A stretch of DNA of 64,000 nucleotides. Origin: Climacium dendroides. Taxonomy: Eukaryota > Streptophyta > Bryopsida > Hypnales > Climaciaceae. Each line of letters starts with the position of its first letter. The stretch's first letter is position 1. Below the pieces are notes generated by a model, which did no database searches, was not told the DNA's origin, and was given only the letters and a program-made list of their open reading frames with translations. The stretch is taken from contig OX467086.1 in the NCBI GenBank assembly GCA_950106755.1, forward strand, positions 12,976,001-13,040,000, in the 5' to 3' direction. The translations under genes were made by a program, and so were the position numbers. Shown here piece by piece: positions 11,900 through 20,900 of the stretch.

Positions 11900-13270
11900 T
11901 TGACTAACTTTGTAATGTTGGTTTTAGGCTATTGAAGGAGTTGTTCTTCTTCATTTTTTTTTAATATTCCATTTTTCCCATTTCTTGATGCCTTTTTCAT
12001 TTTGTTGTTTATATTCTTCATTATTGCATTTTTTTATTTCTAATTTCTAATTTATTTTTTTTAAAATTGGGTCTATGTGCCTTAATTTCACAAATTTGAT
12101 GTGCCATAATTTGTGTATTCAAGGAGTTGTTATTCTTCTTTTGTTGTTAATATGCTATTTTTTCCCCTTTTGGATCTATCTACTTTTGGGGGTGTTGATG
12201 TGTTTCTTTTTTGAATTCTATAAATTTTTTTTTCTAATACCATTCTTTTTCATTGTTCCGGTCTATACCACTTTCTTTTTGTTATTGTATGTGATTTTCT
12301 CCATTTCTTAAAGAACTCATAGAGTTCAGTCTTTGTTGGCTTCTTTTCTTCCTTTACTTATTTTTTTGCTTATTGATGTTTCATTTAAACTGTTTTTAAC
12401 TGTAGGCTTTAGTAAATTAAAGGAGTTACAGTTGTAGTTTGTTTTAAATATTCCATTTTTCTCCCTTCTGGACCTATCCATTTATGGGGGTGTTCATGTG
12501 TTTCGTTTTTAATTCTATTTTCTTTTTCTAATTTCTTTGGTTTTTATTGTTCTGGCCTATGTGCCTTTCTTTCTTTTGTTGTAAGTGAATTTTTCTATTT
12601 CCTAATGATCTTATAGGGTTCATTGTTTGTTACCTTCTTTTTTTATTTTTCTAGCGTTGATTGGTGTTTCATTAAATAATATCCTTTTTTCATGACGGTT
12701 TTAGTGTATTGAAGGAGTTGTTCTTCTTCCATTTTTTTTGAAGTATTCCATTTCCCCCCCTTTTAGATCTATCCATTTCTTGGGTCTATGTGGCTTTCTT
12801 TCTTTTATTGTAAGTGAATTTCTCTATTTCCTAATGAACTTATAGGGTTCATTGTTTGTTACCTTTTTTTTTTTTAATTTTTCTAGTGTTGATTGGTGTT
12901 TCATTAAATAATATCCTTTTTTCATGATGGTTTTAGTGTATTGAAGGAGTTGTTCTTCTTCCATTTTTTTTAAGTATTCCATTTCCCCCCCTTCTAGATC
13001 TATCCATTTCTGGCGGTTTTATGTGTTTGATTTTTTTATTCCATATTTTTTTTTCTAATTCTATTTTTTTTTATTGATTGGGTCTATGTGCCTTTCTTTA
13101 TTTTATTGTATGTGAATTTTTCCATTTCTTAATGAACTCATACAATTCATTCTTTATTATGTTCTTTCCTTCCTCCTTTTTTTTAAAATTCATGTTCTTC
13201 TCTTTTGTATTAATAGTTTTAGTTTATTTTATATTACGGACTTTGATTTTTTTTAATTGTTGTTGTATAT
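11900..13270. repeat. right T-rich tandem array (inverted relative of the left flank)
   Basis: About five diverged units of 180-300 bp are marked by AAGGAGTT near 11,935, 12,120, 12,420, 12,713 and 12,944. The two best copies (12,598-12,870 and 12,827-13,130) share TTTCCTAATGA.CTTATAGGG, GGTGTTTCATTAAATAATAT and TCTAGATCTATCCATTTCT-like blocks. Reverse complements of these blocks occur at 700-960 and 1019-1260. The open frames in it are T-rich low complexity and are not genes. Confidence 0.7.
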
Positions 13271-13626
13271 AGAAGGGCCGCAACCAAAAAGTAAATCACA
13301 ATATCAAATATGGAGACATAGAGAAACACTGAACGCACTGTGCAATACCAGGCTAAACACTAGACCCAAAAACTTTAAAGACAAAGAACACTAGGCTCGG
13401 ATTGCCTGTGAAACACTATCCCAAAACACTGCCTACGAAGTGTGAAAACACTATCCCTGAAAACTGCCTAGGACCTGTGAAACAATATCCAAAAAAATTA
13501 CCCAAGGACCTGACATAGGGTAAATAAAGGGAGCCCATTGCTAGGAATTTCAACCCAACTACCCCTATCGAAAGAGGGCAACAGTGCTACAGCAGTGTAC
13601 TTCCAATGTACTTTCTGTGGCAAGCT
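13271..13626. other. junction between the Ulp1 element and the genic island
   Basis: A 350-base non-coding interval carrying two GAAACACT copies (13,323 and 13,410) and near-copies at about 13,385 and 13,443. The phrase CTATCCC.AAAACACTGCCTA is tandemly repeated here. It may be the outer right end of the element. Confidence 0.4.
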
Positions 13627-14793
13627 TTAAAAGAAGGGGTGAGATTTAGTGTGGTCCTCGTCGTTGGGGTCCACTATCACGAAGGAGTCGTCCCAACCGG
13701 CTAAGGGGTCGTCGTTGGGGTCCGGTATCGCGAAGGGGTCGTCGATGGGATGCGATTTAGAACTAAACCGGGAGAGGGTATGCCGGATGATGGAGTGCTT
13801 CCTTCCATGAGGAAGCTTAATTACATAGCATTCCTTCGTGAGATGCGATTCTTGGTCACCAATTACTGGGTTGGGGCCCAGTATCGGGTCCAGTATCGCG
13901 GCAGGGTCGTCGTTGGGACGCCCCAGTATCGGGTCCAGTATCGCGGCAGGGTCGTCGTTGGGACGCTCCAGTATCGGGTCCAGCATCGCGGCAGGGTCGT
14001 CGATGGGACGCGGTTGAGACACCCACCGGGAGAGCTTTCTTCCATGAGGAGGCTCAATTTCGTAGCATCCCTTCATGAGATGCGATTCTTGGTCACCAAT
14101 TGTTGGGTTGGGGTCCAGTATCGCGGCGGGGTCGTCGATGGGACGCGGTTGAGGCGCCAAACGAGGTAGCTTCCTTCTCTCATATGAAGACCTTATCAGT
14201 TTGTGATTTGAGAGGAAGAAGGGACGGGCACTATCTGGGGCTCTCAGAAGTGTCACCTTCGGAAACAACATCCCAGCAGGCTGCTTCGTGGAAAACCCTC
14301 CAAGAGACTCCTCAATGGGTCTGATCACAGCAGGGTCAGAATCTCTGAATTCGCCAATCCTGACAGACGACAATGTGGTCTCGGAATCGTTCGGAGCCTT
14401 GAGGTTCTGCTGTTCCAGCGATACCGAGGGACGCAAAAGAAGATCCGACTGGAAAGGCTGCAGATACTCGTGGATTGGTCGAAGGTGTTCTCGGGAGAAC
14501 CATCTCTCAATTTCATTCGGCACGTGCTGTACCCAAGATTCGCCTAAAAACTCCTGAAGTGACTCCTGAAGTGCTAATTGGAACCATTCGGTATAGCTAG
14601 TGGCTTCAAAATCTTCTTCCCTCATGAATTCCACAGTCTTGCAATTCATTTCCAACATCTTCTCCTTGCCCTTCGAGCTGTGGGTTGATTTGAGGGACAA
14701 GAGGAATTCCCTTGTCAACCGCGCCAACTCCACCGTCTTGTTCTTCTCCTCAAACAACTCCCAAACCGCATCCTCTATTATTCCCTGAGCATC
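13627..14793 (-). CDS. unrecognised protein with 15-residue tandem repeats (3' exon)
   Basis: The frame is open from an acceptor-like TTTTCAG (exon starting about 14,793, residues DAQGIIEDAVWELFEE) to TAA at 13,627, close to 390 residues. The first 130 residues look helical and acidic, with ESLQEFLGESWVQHV and NEIERWFSREHL. The second half has a repeated phrase, RPNDDPAAILDPILG, in tandem, and larger diverged repeats each carrying IGDQESHL and PHGRK. The family is not recognised. An intron with a GTGAGT donor at 14,846 and the acceptor at 14,794 is possible but only 53 bp, and no in-frame 5' exon was found. It lies 3' of the GRAS gene on the same strand, 0.5 kb away. Ancestral repeat expansion in coding DNA is the main visible oddity. 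Confidence 0.5.
   Translation of the reverse strand, partial: DAQGIIEDAVWELFEEKNKTVELARLTREFLLSLKSTHSSKGKEKMLEMNCKTVEFMREEDFEATSYTEWFQLALQESLQEFLGESWVQHVPNEIERWFSREHLRPIHEYLQPFQSDLLLRPSVSLEQQNLKAPNDSETTLSSVRIGEFRDSDPAVIRPIEESLGGFSTKQPAGMLFPKVTLLRAPDSARPFFLSNHKLIRSSYERRKLPRLAPQPRPIDDPAAILDPNPTIGDQESHLMKGCYEIEPPHGRKLSRWVSQPRPIDDPAAMLDPILERPNDDPAAILDPILGRPNDDPAAILDPILGPNPVIGDQESHLTKECYVIKLPHGRKHSIIRHTLSRFSSKSHPIDDPFAIPDPNDDPLAGWDDSFVIVDPNDEDHTKSHPFF
13879..14013. repeat. 45-bp coding minisatellite, three units
   Basis: Units start at 13,879, 13,924 and 13,969 with CAGTATCGGG and contain GGCAGGGTCGTCG. A diverged partial copy lies at about 14,112-14,147. The period is a multiple of three, so the reading frame of the host ORF is preserved and each unit adds 15 residues. 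Confidence 0.85.
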
Positions 14794-14849
14794 CTGAAAA
14801 TCAAACAGACATTCAAAGGAAAGGAAACATTCAAGACAAGACTCACCTC

Positions 14850-15266
14850 ACGCTCAATCAAACTACATCAGCACGCTTCAGAGGACATCGTTCAATCTTT
14901 ACGTCACTCAAAGGCATCTACCGCACTTACACGCCTGAACATTCTCGGACACTATGCCAAATCGAGCTATCACAAAGATAAACACTTGAAGTCACAAATA
15001 GACTCAAAACGGCAGCATAATTGGTGAGTGACTGTAGTGGCCGAGTGGCCTCACTCTTGCACAAACTTCTCTGGATGCCAAGTCATGAAGATTGTATCAT
15101 TATCTAATGAAGGAGAATATACAGTCATTTTGTGAAGGTCAATAACATTACGATATGGTTCCTTCTTTGCTGTATACAGGACATGAGGAAAACCGGCCAA
15201 TAAAAAGTAACAAGTAGTATACCAATTTCTCTTTTTTTAATTTCAAGATGCTTGAATATTTCACGT
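14850..15266. other. spacer between the repeat-protein gene and the GRAS gene
   Basis: No coding support on either strand. It should contain the GRAS 3' untranslated region and the 5' part of the downstream gene, but no terminator or promoter motif is clear. Confidence 0.4.
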
Positions 15267-16922
15267 TCAAAGACAAATAGAACTTTTCCAAAGCAGAACC
15301 ATATTATTATTCAAGATTAGGAATGAATCACGTACATCTAGTGTAGGAGAAGTAACATCAAATGGAGAAGAGTCGAGCACTGCTGGAGATGGTTCTTGAC
15401 ACTCTTGTTGCTGTCGTCGATGCTCTCCAGAGTCCAAAGGACGTGTTGCCGGATTACTGAAGTGAGGTTCCCAGGCAGAAGCGAAGGCAAGGCTGTGCCC
15501 CTTCCACATCAACGACAGCATGCACTCATCGACATCATTCTTCATCCACCAACTGTGATCCAAAATATCCCGCAAAGCCGACACCACGTCGTGCCCCGTA
15601 GGCAGCGGCAGGAATCCGAGGCGTCTCATGCGCTGCATCCACTGCCTCTTAGACTCCAAGCGCTCTATGCGACGCTCACCTTCGCAGGTCACAATATTCT
15701 CAATCTTCATTCCCACAATCTTTTCATACTCCTGTCGTTCTTTGTTTCTCGACGGCAACAACGTGGCCATGAAGTCGAAGGGAATCCACTCGTGCTCGTA
15801 AGCCTGTTGCACGCGCTTCACGAAGTCTGTGGAAGTTGCATCGCAGTCTTCTTCGTACAAGGTGACGATGGTGGGGTTGAGGGAGCGTATGAGGTGGAGG
15901 AGGTTGTCTCGTGGGCACCGAGGTAGAAGTTGCATTTCCAATGGAGGTGGGTAATCAGGTAGTCCTGCAGATTCATCGGCGAGGTAGTGTAATCCGAGGG
16001 AAAAATTGACTCCTAGGGCCTCGCCGTCTCGCACGTCGAAGTCGCTAGAGGAGAGGCGCTCCAGGGGCAGCGCCAGGACGTTGAACTCCAAGGGAACATT
16101 TCTCAGGCGGGCATATTTGGTGAGGCGATGGCCGATTTCTTCGTAGGTGGAGTGTGGTACAATGGGGAGGGAAGGTCCAGAGAGAGTGAGACGGAAAATG
16201 GGAGGGCCGCCCACGCGGTCAGCAAGAGCGTCAATGAAAAACCGCCACTGCATGCCGTGAGTGGTGCTGAAATCTAATATGTGGATACGTCCCATCCCCT
16301 TAAACGCTTTGAGCATGGCTCCATTCGCAGCTACGTAGCCGAAGCGAACGTAAGGAGAGAGGTCTACAAAATTCGTCAACACGTCCAGCATCCACCTGCT
16401 CGCCGGCTCCTGCTCTTCTGTGAAAAAATCATCACGTTGATTTCTTCCATCAATACGTAGCTAGTTAACTCATTATCCTATCATCCAATACAATCCACTG
16501 CAAATTCTGGAAACATTTCCATGGGAATTTGAAGCATCAAACCATCCAGACGTGTGACATCTACAATATGTCATAAGTCACCATAAGTCAGAATTGTTTT
16601 CTGCGGCAAGAGCTAGCAATTATGAGTTCATTAGATGAGTTCATAATATTGTGGTCTTAGAATTGAAGAGACTTAGGTTGACTGGATTAGATGTGTGCTC
16701 ACCACGAGAACTGGGAAGGTCAGCTCCGGAAAGAAATTTTGGACCCAGCATTGAGACACATCTGCGCTGGAGAGCCTGTAAGAAGTAGGCAGTAACTCGC
16801 TCGCTGGGCTCGCCATTGACTGATGATATATTCCGAAGGGCAGAAACTGTTTGTTTGATAGTGCAGACATCCTTCAGCTCTATCGCGGTGGCACAAGTAA
16901 GCAGAAGCTCCTTCGCAGTCAT
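15267..16922 (-). CDS. GRAS-family transcription regulator, SCL32-like
   Basis: Model: complement(join(15267..16417, 16703..16922)), 456 residues. The start is the ATG at 16922 (MTAKELLLTCATAIELKD), which matches where related GRAS proteins begin; the frame stays open upstream only through a GTG. The intron of 285 bp has a GTGAGC donor and TTTTCACAG acceptor, joining in phase to give SSRGEEQEPASRW. The leucine-rich region I covers residues 1-60. The VHIID-type motif is IHILDF at 118-123, followed by GMQW. The PFYRE-like region contains LNPTIVTLYEEDCD and WIPFDF, and the SAW motif is WKGHSLAFASAWEP at 378-391. A tail of about 65 residues follows SAW. By known homology this is closest to SCL32, near the SHORT-ROOT side of the family; members act as nuclear transcription regulators. 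The clade assignment is from memory of motifs, not an alignment. It is intact. Confidence 0.88.
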
Positions 16923-17971
16923 GCTATCGATGGCAAGAGACACCTGCGCATCATTTGAGAATGCCCAGTGACATTCTTTATAATTTTAGTTAGATCGAAT
17001 CCGGGACTCAAACAATAAACTTTCAACGAATTATAGTGACAAGCAGAGTCTGCGCCGTTTTCCACCTCACGATGACTGACACAAAAAATGACAAAACCTG
17101 CCAAGACTAGGAAATAAGTAAGAAATAAATTTCACCTAACACACGAAATAAAGACGTCTGTACTTCACCATCAATATTAATCGAAGCAGTGACAAAATCT
17201 ATATGCATCCAAAATTCCGGATAATTGCCTGAGTAGTGGCTGTGGAGTGTACACAATCGGTGGCGACAACTTAAATTACAAGGGGAACAACTGTTCTGCC
17301 GTTACTAAACACCAAAGGTAATGAAAGATGATCAGTATCATTAAATGTTTAACAAAATGAAGTAAACAAGTAAGGGTTCAAGAGCATTTTACCATTCTAT
17401 ATCTGGAAAGCACCTTCTTGAACTTGCATATACAAATCAATACTGTACCGATCACCTTCCAAATCCTCCTCACCTGTCCGGTAATTGAAGGAGTCATGAG
17501 TAACTCATGGTCATAGTCGCATGTTTCAGTCCTATTTATGTGCACAAAACTGGAAGAATAGGACTGGCACTGATCTGAGGTTCCAAACAAGCATTCGCAA
17601 AGAAAGATATCTTAATATCTCCCCATATTAAAGAATGTGGCGATGTTCAAGCCTAAACTAGTTCGTCAATCGTCAAACCTGTCAACTATTTGAAGATTTA
17701 AACTTCACAATTCAAGGGTGTAATTAAATCTCTAAATCTTGAAGCACACATTAAGGAGCAGTACGTAAACATTGACACACACCTCTATTCGAGTTCCTTA
17801 ATTGATCTATACAAGACATGAGATCAAATTAGAGCTTAGCAAGAATCAAGAGTAGAGTGCTGCTCAAAAGTCCCCCGTGTATGTTCTATGGAGAGGATGT
17901 ACCAGAGGTGCACACTTGAGGGGGAGGAGTGTCCTGAGCAGCACTCATCCCAAGTACTATATGAAAAACTC
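16923..17971. other. intergenic region with an imperfect hairpin
   Basis: This spacer separates the three-domain gene from the GRAS gene and would hold the GRAS promoter. No gene is supported; a frame at 17,378-17,590 has no motif. An inverted repeat with 12-base perfect arms, GAGTGCTGCTCA at 17,855-17,866 and its complement at 17,935-17,946, with further pairing through the CCCCC/GGGGG runs inward, lies just 3' of the upstream gene. Confidence 0.5.
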
Positions 17972-20900
17972 CTAATAATGCAAAACTTTCAAACAAAAAT
18001 AAGACATACGAAGAAAGTATCTACAGCGAAATACCAGTACGCAAGATGCTGAGACAGCAGATGGAGAACACATATGCTGCTGAAGATGGTTCAACAAAAC
18101 CTTGTAACCAATATGACTCTTTGACACTGGTCGGCAAACTTCGAAGTGATTGTCCCTGTCAATCTTATGCCACTCCCAGCTGGGCAATAGCCCTTCCCAG
18201 GAATTTTCTGTAACAAGAAGGGATTTCTGCACAGGTAGTTCAAAAGTGTTGAATTGATTATTGATAGGTCAGGAAATTGGCAAAAATGATCTAATAATCC
18301 TACGTACTAAGGAGGTACAAGAGCTGCGACTTAGCACTGCAATGCTGCACATGGCCGTGACACTAATGCCGACGATTGCCTCCAGTTTTCTACACGAACA
18401 TCCTATGTAAAATATACAAACATAAGCCACCCCATGATCGCTTTCTAAATGAACGACAATATCCAAGGCCCCTTTAAACGGTCAAACTTGATCTTTCAAC
18501 ATTATGAAGGTAAGCGGTTTACCTTGCTCATTGTCTTCCCTTCCAGAAAAGCAAGAAGTTTCGTCTTCCGTGGAACCGCATTTTCAAAAGCTCTGCTCAA
18601 TTGAATCATTTTTGATATGAAAACACTGTCTCTACGCAGAGCTTTCAGTAAGGAATTTCTTTGTAAAACTCGTGTGTTGCTACATCCCGAGATGAAATTC
18701 TCAAACTCCATGTTCGCGAAAGCATGCGGAACACTGTAGAACACAATACTTGCTAGCCTCTTCAAAAATGCTTTGCACTTCAGGACTTCTTGGAATTCAA
18801 ACTTGTTGACGACTGCATTGTCGGCTAAGCATTGAGCCGCAGCGACCAAGGCTTTGATTATCACCCCTCCAAAGCTATGCCCAACTAAGACGATTGCCTG
18901 ATCGGTTTCACCGAGCTTACTGGTCGCGCTGCATATACACCAGGATCGAACCCCCAATGTTCAAAGACTAGACACTTAGATTGTCCTGTGCAAAATTAGA
19001 AAAAGAAGTTGTCGCATGGTACTCGACAAAAATTGCAAACAAGATAATTGCTGACAACATTTGGATGTTACATCAGAATGAAGGATTCGTTGACAACATT
19101 TGAACGTTCCTCATGGCGAATCCTTCATTCTGAATCAAACACATATGAAAGCTTATTGTACGCTGAGTATTGAAGGTCACGTGAGATTATAAGATTACCT
19201 TACAACCAGAATTTTAAGCAAATCCAAGATTGACTGAGGGCTGCTCACGTTCGGATTATCATTAAACGACACTGAGAGGACACGTATGTCTGCGCCTAAA
19301 TCCTTAGGCAGCCACATTTGTGGCCATACCAGTTTATTGTCCCGCGTCAGCCATGTCATCCTCCATTCTTCTGAAACCTTGGGAAAACCATGGAAGAAGA
19401 TCAAAGTAATCTGAACAGAAGTTGCAACCTCACCCAATTGTGGATGCAACTGATGCACATGAAACATCTGAATGCCACAAAAATTTCTCATAACGATTAG
19501 CCATAAGAAAATGTACGAGGCTACCATCTGAACATGAACTACTGAGTGCAATCAGCAAGTTATACACAGTCGCAAATTTAGTAATACCTCCGTTTGGAAA
19601 TAGTGTATCCATTCTCAGTGTTATTGCTTCGTGAAATGGATACACTATTTCCAAACGGAGGTAGTACATAGTAGCACGCCTCGAATCACCAGACAAGTCC
19701 AATTGTCCGCTTCGGTATTCTTACAATAGTATTGTTTTCTCGTCAGTAGCTAAAAACTTCCAAAATGCTACAAAGCATTCAGTGAAAAGCCCAAGAACTG
19801 GGCACGCTTTTGACTCCATAATATGAAAGAATTATGCCCTTGAATATAATGCAAGAAAATGATATCTGGAACATGAAATTCTGTACCAAGAGCATGCCTG
19901 ATTGAAAAAAAGTAGATCATTAGGTGCCAAAAGCAAAATCTTGATCACAACAACCAAGAAATTGTACCTCTTGTCGATCACTTTTCGATGTGGATGATGA
20001 TGCTTTGTCTGCAACATGATGAAAGAACAACCGTGTTCAGAAGCCAAGGTTTATCGTTCTTTACCCGATCGAAGTGCACATCTCCTCACGCATCTTGCAC
20101 CAAAGATAATAAATTCGACATGAGTTTAACTATAAACAACGACTATCCTCCCACCATACCTTGGTTATTGCTTAGCGTGCTTTTGGTGTCTAGATTGACA
20201 CTGTACAATACCATCTTGTCTTCACACGTCTGTATAATCTGACTCTGTGACAGCAGAAGTAGTGTAATAACTTCTGAAAATGTGATTTTTGTATCTAAAC
20301 AGCTCGCAATACAATCCTTCAGAATACATGGTGTGGTCTCTGGAATGCTCGGCCTCGAAACCTTGACAGCTCCATAAATATCTTCAAAACACTCGGTCCC
20401 GGTAAGAATTTCCAAACAAGTCAATCCGAAACAGAACACGTCTCGGTTCTTGGTGTCATCATTTGCAGCCCGTGAACATCCAAATCCCCCCAGTTTAACA
20501 AGGACATCACCCACTCGAAAAGGAATCTGAGCCGTGCTCTTAACTCTACAAAGAACATTGCTGCACTTGAGGTGGGGATGAGAGACACCCATTTCATGCA
20601 AGTAAAGCATGCCCTTCGCGATCTGCAACATCATGTGAACAGCTACAAGGAGGGAGAATGGAGGGAATCCAGTTGTCTTAATGCTTGTCAAGAGATTTCC
20701 AAGGTCACCATCCATGAGCTCCATCATCAAAAATGTCATAAAGGCAGACTTTGGCATCCATTCATGAACTTCACCATGGTCAATTTTTTCCTTCCAGTGG
20801 TGGAATAAGTGCACCACATGCGGATGACAGAGTCGTGCAAGATCAGGTTCGCTCTCATCCATTGCATCGACCCTCTTCAGTGCACAAGAATACCGTCCTC

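Larger units (their letters stand above)
320..13420. mobile_element. putative large DNA transposon with tandem-repeat flanks and a Ulp1 gene
   Basis: The A-rich array at about 620-1310 and the T-rich array at about 11,900-13,270 are reverse-complement relatives. Both contain blocks equivalent to TTTCCTAATGAACTTATAG, GGTGTTTCATTAA and GTGTATTGAAGGAGTTGTTC. They bracket a GC-richer interior with a Ulp1-protease pseudogene and a small ORF. The octamer GAAACACT is concentrated in exactly this interval. Long inverted flanks plus a Ulp1 gene are known from some Mutator-like and CACTA elements, but I see no transposase and no clear target duplication, so the class is undetermined. The outer ends are uncertain; the left end may lie before the window. 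Confidence 0.45.

Noticed and set aside
12075..13272. Two open frames with membrane-like Phe/Leu-rich products
   Set aside because: They lie in the T-rich tandem array; the hydrophobic translation comes from base composition.
16919..17104. An additional 5' exon of the GRAS gene
   Set aside because: The frame and sequence do not resemble GRAS N-termini, and the ATG at 16,922 already gives the expected start.
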